From: Oceanobacillus oncorhynchi
GTDB taxonomy: Bacteria; Bacillota; Bacilli; Bacillales; Amphibacillaceae
Length of the DNA: 64,000 bases
Assembly: GCF_000821065.1 (NCBI RefSeq)
Contig: NZ_CDGG01000001.1
Span: forward strand, 2,294,001-2,358,000
Reading direction: 5' to 3'
Each line of letters starts with the position of its first letter. Positions within the stretch are counted from its first letter, which is position 1. Under the pieces are notes generated by a model that was not told the origin of the DNA, ran no database searches, and worked only from the letters and a program-made list of their open reading frames with translations. Shown here in pieces: positions 1 through 8,623 of this stretch. A program made the position numbers and the translations under genes.

Positions 1-515
1 TATTACCTGCCGCTGCTGTTTTCTCTAATGTCTTAGGTCCAAAAGTTTCCCATGCAGTTGCTGTTTTTGTTGCTGGTATTGTCGGCACGGTCATCCAGCC
101 TTGGAGTGTCTATGAAATACTCACGCAGGTTCTTTTGATTATTGGCGCCGTCTTATCCTCAGTCAGCGGTATCCTGTTTGCAGATTACTATTTGCTCCGA
201 AAACGAAGAGTGAATGTTCCTGACTTATATAAGAATAGGGGCCAATATCGCTTTCATGGCGGCGTAAACATTGTTGGCTTTATTTCCTGGGCCATTGGCG
301 GCGCTGTTGCTTTAATCTTTATGAATTATTCGTTTATTGTCGGCTTTATAGTTGCTGCAGCAGTTTACTATGTGCTGACGAAATATTGGTACTTCCACAA
401 ATTCCCGCAAGCAGAGATTACGGATCCGGATGATGACAAATATTTGGGAATTACCGTCGGCAGGGATTGGTCGTTAGATGAGGATGCAGAAAAGGATGAA
501 ACAGCCGCCAAATAA
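1..515 (+). CDS. NCS1-family nucleobase/allantoin permease, C-terminal part
   Basis: The reading frame is open from base 3, so the start lies before the window; about 170 C-terminal residues are visible. They hold hydrophobic membrane segments and the motif FADYYLLRKR, which is typical of the last third of NCS1 permeases (uracil, allantoin, hydantoin or cytosine uptake with Na+ or H+). The tail after the last membrane segment is acidic and cytoplasmic-like. It is followed at short distance by a small ORF and an M20 amidohydrolase in the same direction, which suggests the permease imports the pyrimidine, hydantoin or allantoin that the hydrolase pathway degrades. The exact substrate cannot be told from this fragment. 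Confidence 0.85.
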   Translation, partial: LPAAAVFSNVLGPKVSHAVAVFVAGIVGTVIQPWSVYEILTQVLLIIGAVLSSVSGILFADYYLLRKRRVNVPDLYKNRGQYRFHGGVNIVGFISWAIGGAVALIFMNYSFIVGFIVAAAVYYVLTKYWYFHKFPQAEITDPDDDKYLGITVGRDWSLDEDAEKDETAAK

Positions 516-547
516 CAGAATGATTTAGAGGGCGAGGAGGTTATTCA

Positions 548-766
548 TTGTCAAGTTATCAAGAATTTTTACAGGAAAAACAGCTTGTTGATGCGTGGAT
601 GAAAAATAATTATAAAATTACTTCCGTGGTCGGAACATTGGACGGAGATATGGTCGAATTGGAAAAAGAGGGTGTGGCAGAGAAGCAGTCCATCCTGCTT
701 GAGAATGCTGACAGCAGAAAATATATCACGACATTACTAATCAAACATCAGCTGCAAGAACAATAA
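548..766 (+). CDS. Small conserved-looking protein of unknown function (72 aa)
   Basis: I do not recognise this family. It starts at TTG, 7 bases after a strong GAGGAGG ribosome binding site, and ends 17 bases before the amidohydrolase start, so it sits inside the permease-hydrolase operon. The protein is soluble and charged, with no signal peptide or membrane segment. Residues 1-25 look helical; residues 25-45 (TSVVGTLDGDMVELEK and following) look like short strands. Its position suggests a role with the catabolic enzymes, perhaps as a small subunit, but this is inference from location only. Confidence 0.6.
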   Translation: MSSYQEFLQEKQLVDAWMKNNYKITSVVGTLDGDMVELEKEGVAEKQSILLENADSRKYITTLLIKHQLQEQ

Positions 767-783
767 ATGCGGGAGGAGATATA

Positions 784-2019
784 GTGGAAAAACAAAAAAT
801 AGCCATTCATGGGGAGAGGCTAAAACAAACCATTGAAGATTTTGCAGATTTCGGGAGAACTGAAAATAATGGTGTAACCCGATTGGCATTATCCGAAACG
901 GATATAAAAGTGAGAAACCATTTTAAAATGGTTTGTGAAGAGCTGGGCCTGACTGTGAAATGGGACGATATGGGAAACATGTATGCAACGCTGGAGGGGA
1001 GAGAAAATGATAAGCCACCGGTCGTAATCGGATCTCATTTAGATTCCGTGGAAAAAGGCGGCAGGTTTGACGGTGTATTAGGTGTTTTAACTGGGCTTGA
1101 GGTAGTAAGAACCTTGGTCGAAAGTAATATCAGACCACGGATTCCAGTGGTTGTGGCGAATATTACAAATGAAGAAGGTGCAAGATTTGAACCTTCATTA
1201 ATGTCTTCAGGAGTCATGTCTGGGAAGTTTGATAAGGGTAACATGCTCCGGTCGGTCGATAAAAACGGGATAACCTTTGCAGAAGCTTTAAAAGAAAGCG
1301 GATATGAAGGAAGGAAAGAAAACCGCTTAACAGAGGCAGAAGCTTTTTTAGAGCTGCATATTGAACAAGGTCCAGTATTAGAAAATGAATCCATTGATAT
1401 CGGTGTTGTGGAGTGTGTGGTGGGGATGTGCTGCTATGAAATTGAGGTAATTGGTGATTCTGATCACGCAGGAACTACGCCCATGTCCATGAGAAAAGAC
1501 AGCTTATTTGCTTCCAATAATCTGATTAATGAAATACGGGAGAAAATGAGTAAACTGGATAATAATCTCGTTTACACGATTGGCCGAATGAATGTGAGCC
1601 CGAATATCCATACAGTTATCCCGAATAAAGTAATTTTCACGCTGGAGGCACGGCATAAAGAAGCGGCTGTAATCAGCCAAGTGGAAGAAATCATTCAAGG
1701 GTTAGCGGAAACGGAGGCCAAAGAAAAATGTGATGTCACAGTAAAGAAGCTTTGGGACCGTGATACCGTATGGTTTAATAACAAATTAGTGGACGCTTTA
1801 GAGAAGTCCTGTAAATCTCTGAACTGCTCCTATAAACGGATGGCAAGCGGTGCAGGGCATGATGCACAATTTATTGCGACCTATCTGCCGGCTGCCATGA
1901 TTTTTGTACCAAGCGTTAACGGAAAAAGCCATGCCGAAGATGAATTGACTGCATGGGAAGATTGTGAGCGAGGGGTAAACGTGGTTTTGCAGACTGTTTT
2001 GGATTTAACAATGAATTAG
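784..2019 (+). CDS. M20-family carbamoyl-amide hydrolase (beta-ureidopropionase / N-carbamoyl-amino-acid hydrolase / allantoate amidohydrolase)
   Basis: A 411-residue zinc hydrolase of the M20 family that removes a carbamoyl group, releasing CO2 and ammonia. Visible metal-site motifs, in order, are GSHLDSV with GGRFDG (near residues 80-95), TNEEGARF (near 125), LHIEQGP (near 190), HAGTTPM in the dimerisation lid, GAGHDA (near 355) and a C-terminal HAEDE. Length is usual for the family. The start is GTG after a GGAGGAG site. These motifs do not separate allantoate, N-carbamoyl-amino-acid and N-carbamoyl-beta-alanine activity. The downstream omega-aminotransferase and MmsA-type dehydrogenase favour beta-ureidopropionase feeding beta-alanine into that pair. 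A strong terminator follows. Confidence 0.85.
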   Translation: MEKQKIAIHGERLKQTIEDFADFGRTENNGVTRLALSETDIKVRNHFKMVCEELGLTVKWDDMGNMYATLEGRENDKPPVVIGSHLDSVEKGGRFDGVLGVLTGLEVVRTLVESNIRPRIPVVVANITNEEGARFEPSLMSSGVMSGKFDKGNMLRSVDKNGITFAEALKESGYEGRKENRLTEAEAFLELHIEQGPVLENESIDIGVVECVVGMCCYEIEVIGDSDHAGTTPMSMRKDSLFASNNLINEIREKMSKLDNNLVYTIGRMNVSPNIHTVIPNKVIFTLEARHKEAAVISQVEEIIQGLAETEAKEKCDVTVKKLWDRDTVWFNNKLVDALEKSCKSLNCSYKRMASGAGHDAQFIATYLPAAMIFVPSVNGKSHAEDELTAWEDCERGVNVVLQTVLDLTMN

Positions 2020-2024
2020 ATAGT

Positions 2025-2067
2025 AACAAAAACAGGTAAAGGAAAAAAACCTTTACCTGTTTTTGTT
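2025..2067 (+). terminator. Rho-independent terminator after the amidohydrolase
   Basis: Perfect 18-bp inverted repeat (arms 2025-2042 and 2050-2067) around a 7-base A loop. The descending arm contains a run of five T. It closes the permease-amidohydrolase operon. Confidence 0.85.
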
Positions 2068-2136
2068 AAAGAATAAGAAAGCATAAAAAAATGCTGAATA
2101 TAGCCGCTCCAAAGGGTTTCGCGGGGTGAGTAATCT

Positions 2137-2330
2137 TAGGCCCCAGAAATACACTCCGCTTTCCGTGGGCTCCGAGCTCATCTCCTTTAAAGAAGACTTG
2201 CTGATTGGCAAGCCGGCAGGCGCAGACAGAAGCATAGCCGCACTTATGCCCCGTGGGTAGAAAAAAGAAGAACACTTTTTCCTGCGGGGTCTTCCCACTG
2301 GGGCTGGGACTGCGATTACTCGTCCCATCA
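2137..2330. repeat. Dispersed intergenic repeat, copy A
   Basis: About 190 bp of non-coding sequence that is clearly related to 25292-25468. Shared blocks include the exact 20-mer tcatctcctttaaagaagac (2179-2198), attggcaagccg, cgcacttatg and ctgggactgcgatta. It is GC-richer than its flanks. Bases 2311-2329 also occur exactly, in inverted orientation, at 25643-25661. The open frames across it are in poor context and are not considered genes. Confidence 0.75.
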
Positions 2331-2397
2331 AAACCATCGCTAGAATTTGCATTATTTCTTTGTGAAAAAGCAAATAAAACATAATTCCACTTAGATG

Positions 2398-2525
2398 GGA
2401 GCTCCGGGAAGTCGACTCCTGCGGGAAAAGCAACAGGTAGACCTGAGCAGGAAGCGGTATTCTTCCGAGGAGGCTGAAGCGTTGCACGCAGAAAGCGACT
2501 CCCCGGAGTGGACATCTGCTCGGCG
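2398..2525. repeat. GC-rich Bacillaceae-type intergenic repeat
   Basis: Contains cgactcctgcgggaaaagca (2413-2432), a gacctgagcagg-like block and ccgaggaggctgaagcg. From memory this resembles a repeat common between genes of Bacillus and relatives, whose members carry a gcgggaaaagca block and a ccgaggaggct block. The match is by recollection, not by search. It is non-coding and ends just before a terminator hairpin. Confidence 0.55.
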
Positions 2526-2567
2526 AGGATACCGGTGATTTAAAGACCAAGCGGTATCCTTGTTTTT
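2526..2567 (+). terminator. Stem-loop with T-run
   Basis: Perfect 9-bp inverted repeat (aggataccg, 2526-2534; cggtatcct, 2552-2560) followed by tgtttttt. It points with the plus strand but lies beyond the 3' end of the minus-strand unknown gene at 2587, so it could serve both directions. Confidence 0.55.
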
Positions 2568-2586
2568 TCTTTATTACCATTTATTT

Positions 2587-3072
2587 TTACAAGGGATGAA
2601 ATTGTCCGGACACCCCATCAACAATGAAATCCGACGATTCAGCTCTTTCATTCCAAACCACCCAGTAAGGACGATAAAATCTTTGTTGCTGTTCTCTCTT
2701 TAGTTCTGGAAATGATATCATTCTCATTTTTAAAGATAAAGACCGATAGATGAATGATTCAGAAATGGAAGTGCAATCCTCCAAGGAGTACATTTCGGGC
2801 ATCTGCTGCTCTTTTGAAATTTCAATCGCTTTCCATTTCGGCTTATAATCAATGAGCGATCCCTTGCCGCTAATCGAATCAATGGCACATCCTACTTTTT
2901 CATTTAAGGGGAGGAAAAGGCGTTTAGCTTTTACGTTATAACAAAAATAATAATAAGGATAGTAGACGATACGTTCTGCAATAAAATTAGCATGAGGGTG
3001 TAACCTCTTAAAACTTGATTCAATTTGTTCTTTATTAAATTCGACAGATTGTGTTAACACGTTAGCACCCAA
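2587..3072 (-). CDS. Unknown protein coupled to the sodium:solute symporter (161 aa)
   Basis: I do not recognise the family. The TTG start lies 5 bases after the symporter stop, and its ribosome binding site (AGAGGGG) overlaps the end of the symporter gene, so translation is probably coupled. The protein is soluble, with no signal peptide, and rich in aromatic residues (YYPYYYF near residues 38-44; YRPYWVVWNE near 133-142). It has a basic middle and a Cys at about residue 44. It may be an accessory or regulatory partner of the symporter; that is inference from position. Confidence 0.65.
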   Translation of the reverse strand: MGANVLTQSVEFNKEQIESSFKRLHPHANFIAERIVYYPYYYFCYNVKAKRLFLPLNEKVGCAIDSISGKGSLIDYKPKWKAIEISKEQQMPEMYSLEDCTSISESFIYRSLSLKMRMISFPELKREQQQRFYRPYWVVWNERAESSDFIVDGVSGQFHPL

Positions 3073-3077
3073 GCTAT

Positions 3078-4703
3078 CTACCCCTCTAACCTTAAACTGA
3101 TTTCAGGTTCTATTTCGATATCTTTATCCCTTTTTCTCTCAACGGCATTTGTATTATCCTGATTTTGGATAAATTTAGAAATATTACGTGCTTCCGGTGC
3201 AAGGTCTTCAAAAATCCCTTTTTCCAGATTTTTTGGAATCTCTTTACTTTGCTTGGCTAAATCATATGCCTCCAGAATAGGATCGGAAGGAGGAGTGCCA
3301 AATTGATTCCCAATAAACATTGCAATGAGAGAAGCAATTAAGCCGGCTAAAAATGGATGTAATCCGCTTGCATTTTGTAAGGCGAACAGCTCCCAAACAA
3401 TGTTTATTATGGAGCCGCTGATCATGGCACAAAGGATTCCTATTTTGTTAGCTTTTCTTGCATAGACGGAAGCGATAAAAGGAACAAGGAATGTATTTCC
3501 CAGTACACCAAAGGCAAACACAACAAGAGCAAATACGGTTGGAGGTTCATAAGTTGCAACAATAATGCCGATAATGCCCCCAAATAAAATGCATAGTCTG
3601 GATACCAAAAGCAACTGTTTATGGCTGGCTTTTTTATTGATAAAACGATGATAAACATCACGCGAAAGTGTCGTACCTGCTTGCATCAGCAGGGAATCAC
3701 AGGTGGACATAATTGCCGCCATGATGGCTGAAAGTAAAACAGCAGCCAATATCCCTGGGAAGAATATATATACGAGTTCTGGAATAACCATTTCGGGATC
3801 CGATACAACAGGCATAATTACAATAGCTGATAAACCTAAAATATACGGTGTAAATGTGAACAACTGATTAAAGGCAGCAGACCAAATAATTGCATTTTTT
3901 GTTGTATTTGCATTTTGCATCGACATATGTCTTACCGTGACATGTGGAAGCCCCATGTAGCCAATGGCATAGATAAGTACAGCTCCTATAATCACTCCCC
4001 ACTGGCCATAATAAATCAAGTCTTTCCCCCAAATACTTAAATAAGTAGGGTCAATCGCCGCCAATTGTTCATTCAGGCCTGACAGGCCGCCAACCTTTGG
4101 CAAGACCATAATACCAATAGCCGTGACTCCAATCAGCATAATAATTCCCTGAATGAAACCACTAACGGCCACAGCAAGATAGCCGCCAGCCACAGTATAA
4201 ATCACAATAACCCCTACACCAAGAATAAGTGCCCACTCATACGGAAATCCTGACATTGCCGATAATGCTTTACCGGCAGCAATAAACTGGGCGAATGCAT
4301 AAGCGAAAAGAAATATGATTGCGATAATTGCGCCGTAAACGCGTATTCCAAAGCTTTCAAAACGTTTCTCCAAGTATTCGATTGGTGAGAGTGCTCCGAG
4401 AAGCTGAGATAATCGTCTCATCCGTTTCCCCAGTACAGATAAATTGACAATAGATCCGCCAGCATCTCCAATGGCATACCATAATGCATGCCAGCCCTCT
4501 TGAAAGGCTTGCGCAGGTCCGCCCATAAACATAAAACCGCTCATAGATGTGCTCTGCATACTTATTGCAGTGACAGGAGCTCCGATTTTTCGGTTGCCTA
4601 ATAAATAATGATCAGCAGATGCAGAAGCACTCCTGGTAAAATATAAACCAATCCCAAGCATTCCCAACAGATAGGTGAAAAAAATGATAATATCCAAATT
4701 CAT
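3078..4703 (-). CDS. Sodium:solute symporter family transporter
   Basis: A 541-residue multi-spanning membrane protein with about 13 hydrophobic segments. The N-terminal DHYLLGNRKIGAP and the following SMQSTSMSGFMFMGGPAQAF match the family pattern of the first two helices, as in PanF and PutP. A charged cytoplasmic tail of about 60 residues follows the last helix. The protein couples Na+ entry to uptake of a small organic acid, amino acid or vitamin. A 41-residue membrane protein precedes it and a 161-residue unknown follows at 5 bases, probably one operon. Between the amidohydrolase and PucR genes, a beta-alanine or ureido-compound substrate is plausible but unproven. Confidence 0.85.
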   Translation of the reverse strand: MNLDIIIFFTYLLGMLGIGLYFTRSASASADHYLLGNRKIGAPVTAISMQSTSMSGFMFMGGPAQAFQEGWHALWYAIGDAGGSIVNLSVLGKRMRRLSQLLGALSPIEYLEKRFESFGIRVYGAIIAIIFLFAYAFAQFIAAGKALSAMSGFPYEWALILGVGVIVIYTVAGGYLAVAVSGFIQGIIMLIGVTAIGIMVLPKVGGLSGLNEQLAAIDPTYLSIWGKDLIYYGQWGVIIGAVLIYAIGYMGLPHVTVRHMSMQNANTTKNAIIWSAAFNQLFTFTPYILGLSAIVIMPVVSDPEMVIPELVYIFFPGILAAVLLSAIMAAIMSTCDSLLMQAGTTLSRDVYHRFINKKASHKQLLLVSRLCILFGGIIGIIVATYEPPTVFALVVFAFGVLGNTFLVPFIASVYARKANKIGILCAMISGSIINIVWELFALQNASGLHPFLAGLIASLIAMFIGNQFGTPPSDPILEAYDLAKQSKEIPKNLEKGIFEDLAPEARNISKFIQNQDNTNAVERKRDKDIEIEPEISLRLEG

Positions 4704-4738
4704 TTCATAACCAGTCCCTTCTGTTAACGTCTTATACT

Positions 4739-4864
4739 TTATTCATTATGATTTTCGCGCTTTTCATCGCGCCGCAATTTAAAATACATAACCAGAGCCA
4801 GCGTAACCCATATGAAAGGCCATGGCAGCATTAATAATACGGTTTCTAGAGGCAAATTAAACAT
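4739..4864 (-). CDS. Small single-span membrane protein preceding the symporter (41 aa)
   Basis: A short ORF read directly from the reverse strand: ATG at 4864, with GGCGGTGAG just upstream, and a TAA stop 35 bases before the symporter start. The product begins MFNLPLETVLLMLPWPFIWV, has one hydrophobic segment (about residues 9-29) and ends in a strongly charged tail KLRRDEKRENHNE. Small membrane partners located just ahead of solute:sodium symporters are known (for example YhdT before PanF). By topology and position this is likely a similar accessory or stabilising peptide. Too short for most gene finders. Confidence 0.7.
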   Translation of the reverse strand: MFNLPLETVLLMLPWPFIWVTLALVMYFKLRRDEKRENHNE

Positions 4865-5293
4865 AGACTCACCGCCCTTTTCCTGATTTGTAAGCATAAA
4901 ACAAGACGTAAAAAAAAGATGATTTGCGAATTAAGGTGTATCATTGAATAACCCTCTAATTTCGAACAGATAATCAGTTTGTTACCGCCCTTTTTAAATT
5001 GTTTGTTGTTTTCAAAATTAACGTAATTTAATTTGACTATAAAGTAACTGCTAAATTACCACAATCAGCAAAATGTCAAACGGGTACTAGCCTTATTTTA
5101 CAAAGTGTCTATGAATTAGATAGGAATCCCTTAAAAGCAATTTAATGCAATATAACTGACTGTGAGCTTTCCGCATGAAGAGAAGGAAAAAGTCAGTTTT
5201 AAGCGGGAGCGGGGCAGCCGGTAACGCTTCGATAGTTTAATATTATTCCGCTGGGATTTCTTTTCGTCTCATATTTAATGAAGTTTCCTTTTA
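4865..5293. other. Intergenic region between symporter and pucR-type gene
   Basis: 429 bases, AT-rich from 4900 to 5150. Presumably holds the promoter of the minus-strand symporter operon. A TTGACA-like element is readable on the minus strand at 5074-5079, but no convincing -10 follows. Bases 5160-5270 are GC-richer and show no ORF, and no clear terminator for the regulator gene was seen. Confidence 0.4.
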
Positions 5294-6949
5294 TCAAAGT
5301 TCTTTTATATTGGGATATGCTTCCTCCAGCGATGTCCAATTCAATAGATAATAAGCGCTTAATGCCAGTTCGATTGCTTGCCGGTTGATTGGCTCTGCAA
5401 GGTTAGTTCTCAGTAACTCTTCAATTTTTTCTAAACGGTGATACAAGGTTTGCCGTACAATATATAATTTGTTAGCGGTTTCTTTTTTGGAGCCCATACA
5501 TTTCAGGTATACAGAAAGTGTGGAAAGCAGATCTGTTTTCATTTTTTTATCATATTGCAAAATTGCTCCTAAATAATCCTGTACGTATACTTCCAGCTTG
5601 TTGCTGTTATACATTTCAATCAATAAGCGATAAACACCGATTTCTTCATAAAAATGTGTCTCGATTAATTTAGCGTTTTGAATGAGTATCACATCTTTTG
5701 CTTCTTTATAACTGGTAGGAGAAGTATCGTAATCAAGATGAATATTACTGATTCCAAAAGTATATGGATTACCATTAAAATTTTCTTTTTGTTGCATATG
5801 CTTTAGTTCATTAATAATTTCTGTCAAACGATTCGTATCTTTTGGGGCATTCTTCTGCTTATAGAAGGCAGCGATAACAGCCGTTTCATTCCGGCCGACA
5901 GCTACAGCAGGAATAAACCCGTTTTTTCGAAACAGGGAGCGGATAATCATCGCTTGCTGCAGCTTGGCTTCCTCCCAATTGCCTTCTTTATTGGTTATAT
6001 TATAGGAGTTCGTGTCAATCAAAAATAATCGATAAGATAAGTTCTTTGCCGGAGAAGGCAATATTTTTTGGATTTCACTGCCATCAATGTCTTTTCCCTT
6101 TAACATCCTTCTGACAATCTCTTCTTCTTGATTTTGTTTCCGTTCTTCTATCGTTTTATTCCGAAGCATAATTTGTGCGATTGCCAGGGCTGCCCGATCA
6201 ATGATAGAGAATGAGAATTTATCTAATGTGTCAGGGGCTATCTGTAAACATAAATATCCCCAGGTATGTCCGAGACCTTTAACAGGAAAAATGGTGTAAT
6301 CATCCTTGTCCAGTTTACAGCCTGTATAGGGGCTTGGCATCTTGGCATGTTTGATTCGCGTTTTCATCAACTGTGTTTGCTCTTTCATCTTTGGAGGATA
6401 GTAATCAGCTTTTGAGTCGAATGATACAAATAAGACCGGTACATTAAAATATGCATATAGTTCTTTTAAAATAGTTAAGGTTCCATTTGGCAATAAGGAA
6501 AGTTCATTAAATTTTTCTGAAAAATGATAGAGTTGGCTCAGCATATGGTGATGATGATTAATGATGACGGTGTGAAGATCTTGGGTGATGTCTACGAATT
6601 TAACAATTTCGTTGAAGATAATGAAAGGTAAGTCATGATCATTGCCGTATTGAATAATTTCAGGTGCGATTTCTTTAACATGGGTGCCTAGTTCAATGCA
6701 TATTCCTGCGACATTCTTATTTAGCAATTTGTCCAAGTGGGAAAGGCCTTCTGGAGAGTCAAATTTCACCCCGGAGCCTGTCGTCAGGATTAATTCACCT
6801 CCGTTAATGAAAGATTCCATATCTCCGCTTTCCAGTATATGTGTCCATTTAATTTCACGGTGTAATCCGTTTTTGCCGGCAACTACGACGGCATGTTGGA
6901 ATAAATCCCTGGAAAGAACGTCCTTTACTTGAATACTCCATTTCTCCAT
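5294..6949 (-). CDS. PucR-family transcriptional regulator
   Basis: A 551-residue regulator with the PucR architecture: an N-terminal PucR domain (about residues 8-125, with GGELILTTG and LGTHVKEI), a central GGDEF-like/CdaR region, and a C-terminal helix-turn-helix of the CdaR/PucR type (KKETANKLYIVRQTLYHRLEKI, residues about 490-512, shown here in part). Such proteins activate purine, allantoin or amino-acid catabolic genes in response to a pathway metabolite. It is divergent from the aminotransferase gene, with about 200 bases between them, and is the likely local regulator of the whole 0-10 kb catabolic cluster. The ATG start has a GAGGGGG site upstream. Confidence 0.88.
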   Translation of the reverse strand: MEKWSIQVKDVLSRDLFQHAVVVAGKNGLHREIKWTHILESGDMESFINGGELILTTGSGVKFDSPEGLSHLDKLLNKNVAGICIELGTHVKEIAPEIIQYGNDHDLPFIIFNEIVKFVDITQDLHTVIINHHHHMLSQLYHFSEKFNELSLLPNGTLTILKELYAYFNVPVLFVSFDSKADYYPPKMKEQTQLMKTRIKHAKMPSPYTGCKLDKDDYTIFPVKGLGHTWGYLCLQIAPDTLDKFSFSIIDRAALAIAQIMLRNKTIEERKQNQEEEIVRRMLKGKDIDGSEIQKILPSPAKNLSYRLFLIDTNSYNITNKEGNWEEAKLQQAMIIRSLFRKNGFIPAVAVGRNETAVIAAFYKQKNAPKDTNRLTEIINELKHMQQKENFNGNPYTFGISNIHLDYDTSPTSYKEAKDVILIQNAKLIETHFYEEIGVYRLLIEMYNSNKLEVYVQDYLGAILQYDKKMKTDLLSTLSVYLKCMGSKKETANKLYIVRQTLYHRLEKIEELLRTNLAEPINRQAIELALSAYYLLNWTSLEEAYPNIKEL

Positions 6950-7147
6950 TTATATGAGCCCCCTCATTTCGTTAAAGCAGAACGTAAAATGATTGACATT
7001 TTGTAAAATGAAAAATAAATGAATTGGTTATAGAATAAACTATGTAATATACCTAATATTATGTCAAGTTCAAAAATTTCAGATATGAATCTATGCTGTT
7101 TGACCAGATTGTTTTAATTATTTGAAGTACAGAAAGGAGAAGATGGG

Positions 7148-8506
7148 ATGGAATCTGTGCAGAAGAAACAATCTTTAGTGGAAAGAGATCGTCAGAATGT
7201 TTGGCATCATATTTCGCCGTATAGTGAAAAAAATCCGCCTATGGTCGTGGAAGAGGGGAAGGGCTCCTGGATTACAGATCATCAAGGAAAACAGTATTTA
7301 GACGGAATGTCCGGGCTTTTTTGTGTCAATGTAGGATATGGCCGGGAAGAGTTAGCACAAGCTGCGTATGAACAAATCAAGAAAATGGCTTATGTGCCAA
7401 TGACACAAAGCCATGGTCCTGCCATTGAGCTGGCGGAAAAAGTAAACGAAATGCTTGGCGGGGACTATGTGATTTTTTATTCCAATAGTGGTTCCGATGC
7501 GAATGAAGTAGCTTTCAAAATGGCTCGTCAATATCACCAGCAAAAGGGAGAGGGCACCCGCTATAAAGTGATTTCACGCTATCGTGCCTATCATGGCAGC
7601 TCGGCTGGAGCGTTGTCAGCAACAGGTCAAGCATTGAGAAAATATAAATACGAGCCGCTTACTTCCGGATTTTTACATGTTGCTCCACCTGATAATTATC
7701 GTAAACCAGAAGGCATGTCTATAGAGGATTATAATATAGCGCGAGCGAGAGAATTAGAAGAAACGATTATTTGGGAGCAGAAGGAGACAATTGCAGCAGT
7801 TATTATGGAACCGCTGATTACAGGAGGCGGTGTACTGGTTCCAGATCCTGTTTATGTAGAAAAGGTACAAGAGGTTTGTAACCGTCACGGCGTCCTGCTT
7901 ATTATCGATGAGGTTATCTGCGGCTTTGGCCGTACAGGAAAAGCTTTTGGACATCAGCATTTTAATATAAAACCGGATATGGTTACCATGGCAAAAGGGC
8001 TTACGAGTGCTTATCTTCCATTATCGATTACAGCTGTTCGAAAAGACATCTATGAAAAATTTAAGGATGGTAAAGAAAATAGTCATTTTCGTCATGTAAA
8101 TACATTTGGCGGTAATCCCGCTGCATGTGCTTTGGCATTAAAAAACATTGAAATTATGGAAAAAGAAAATTTATTTAACCGTTCAGCGGAAGCAGGGAAT
8201 CGTCTTTTAAACGGTCTGGATGATCTTCGAAATCTTGACTTTGTAGGTGATATCCGCGGTTTAGGCTTGATTATCGGCATAGAAATCGTTGAAGATAAGC
8301 TTACCAAAAAGCCTGCCTCCCCAGAATGTGTAGGAGGATTGATTGCTGCTTGCAAGGCAAATGGATTAATCATTGGGAAAAACGGTGATACCGTCGCCGG
8401 GCATAATAATATTTTGACACTCAGCCCGCCATTGTCCAGTACGGATGATGATTTTGATTTTATGATTAACGTCTTGAAAAAAGTATTTCATGAAAAAGTA
8501 AATTAA
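7148..8506 (+). CDS. Class III omega-amino-acid aminotransferase (beta-alanine/GABA:pyruvate type)
   Basis: A 452-residue PLP enzyme. It has the fold-type I motifs: SNSGSDANEVAFKMAR (near 112-127), YHGSSAGALSATG (near 150), the active-site LIIDEVICGFGRTGK (near 255) and the PLP-binding lysine in MVTMAKGLTSAYLP (near 285). Family members move the amino group from beta-alanine, GABA or a diamine to pyruvate. Next to an MmsA-type dehydrogenase, beta-alanine to malonate semialdehyde is the best guess. The start ATG follows AGAAAGGAG by a normal distance. The gene is divergent from the PucR regulator. Confidence 0.88.
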   Translation: MESVQKKQSLVERDRQNVWHHISPYSEKNPPMVVEEGKGSWITDHQGKQYLDGMSGLFCVNVGYGREELAQAAYEQIKKMAYVPMTQSHGPAIELAEKVNEMLGGDYVIFYSNSGSDANEVAFKMARQYHQQKGEGTRYKVISRYRAYHGSSAGALSATGQALRKYKYEPLTSGFLHVAPPDNYRKPEGMSIEDYNIARARELEETIIWEQKETIAAVIMEPLITGGGVLVPDPVYVEKVQEVCNRHGVLLIIDEVICGFGRTGKAFGHQHFNIKPDMVTMAKGLTSAYLPLSITAVRKDIYEKFKDGKENSHFRHVNTFGGNPAACALALKNIEIMEKENLFNRSAEAGNRLLNGLDDLRNLDFVGDIRGLGLIIGIEIVEDKLTKKPASPECVGGLIAACKANGLIIGKNGDTVAGHNNILTLSPPLSSTDDDFDFMINVLKKVFHEKVN

Positions 8507-8536
8507 TGTTTTTTAAATAAGGAACGAAAGCTTATT

Positions 8537-8585
8537 ACCTAAGAATAAGCATATATATCCTGCTATTCCGGGATGAACATCTTCT
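8537..8585. repeat. Short dispersed repeat, copy 1
   Basis: A 49-base block beginning acctaagaataagc and containing tgctattcc and gatgaacat. It recurs in the same orientation at 25514-25565 with four substitutions in the first 44 bases and a small indel. It lies in the 90-117 bases between the aminotransferase and the dehydrogenase genes. Confidence 0.7.
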
Positions 8586-8623
8586 AATGGAGAATATTGA
8601 TTAAAATATCGGGAGGGTTTCAG

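Noticed and set aside
2053..2580. Two overlapping minus-strand frames (about 150-175 codons) between the amidohydrolase and the symporter genes
   Set aside because: They run through the dispersed repeat and the Bacillaceae-type repeat, lack convincing ribosome binding sites and have compositions unlike proteins; the repeats explain the open frames.
5074..5079. Minus-strand TTGACA as promoter of the symporter operon
   Set aside because: The best -10 at the right spacing matches only about half of TATAAT, so not called.
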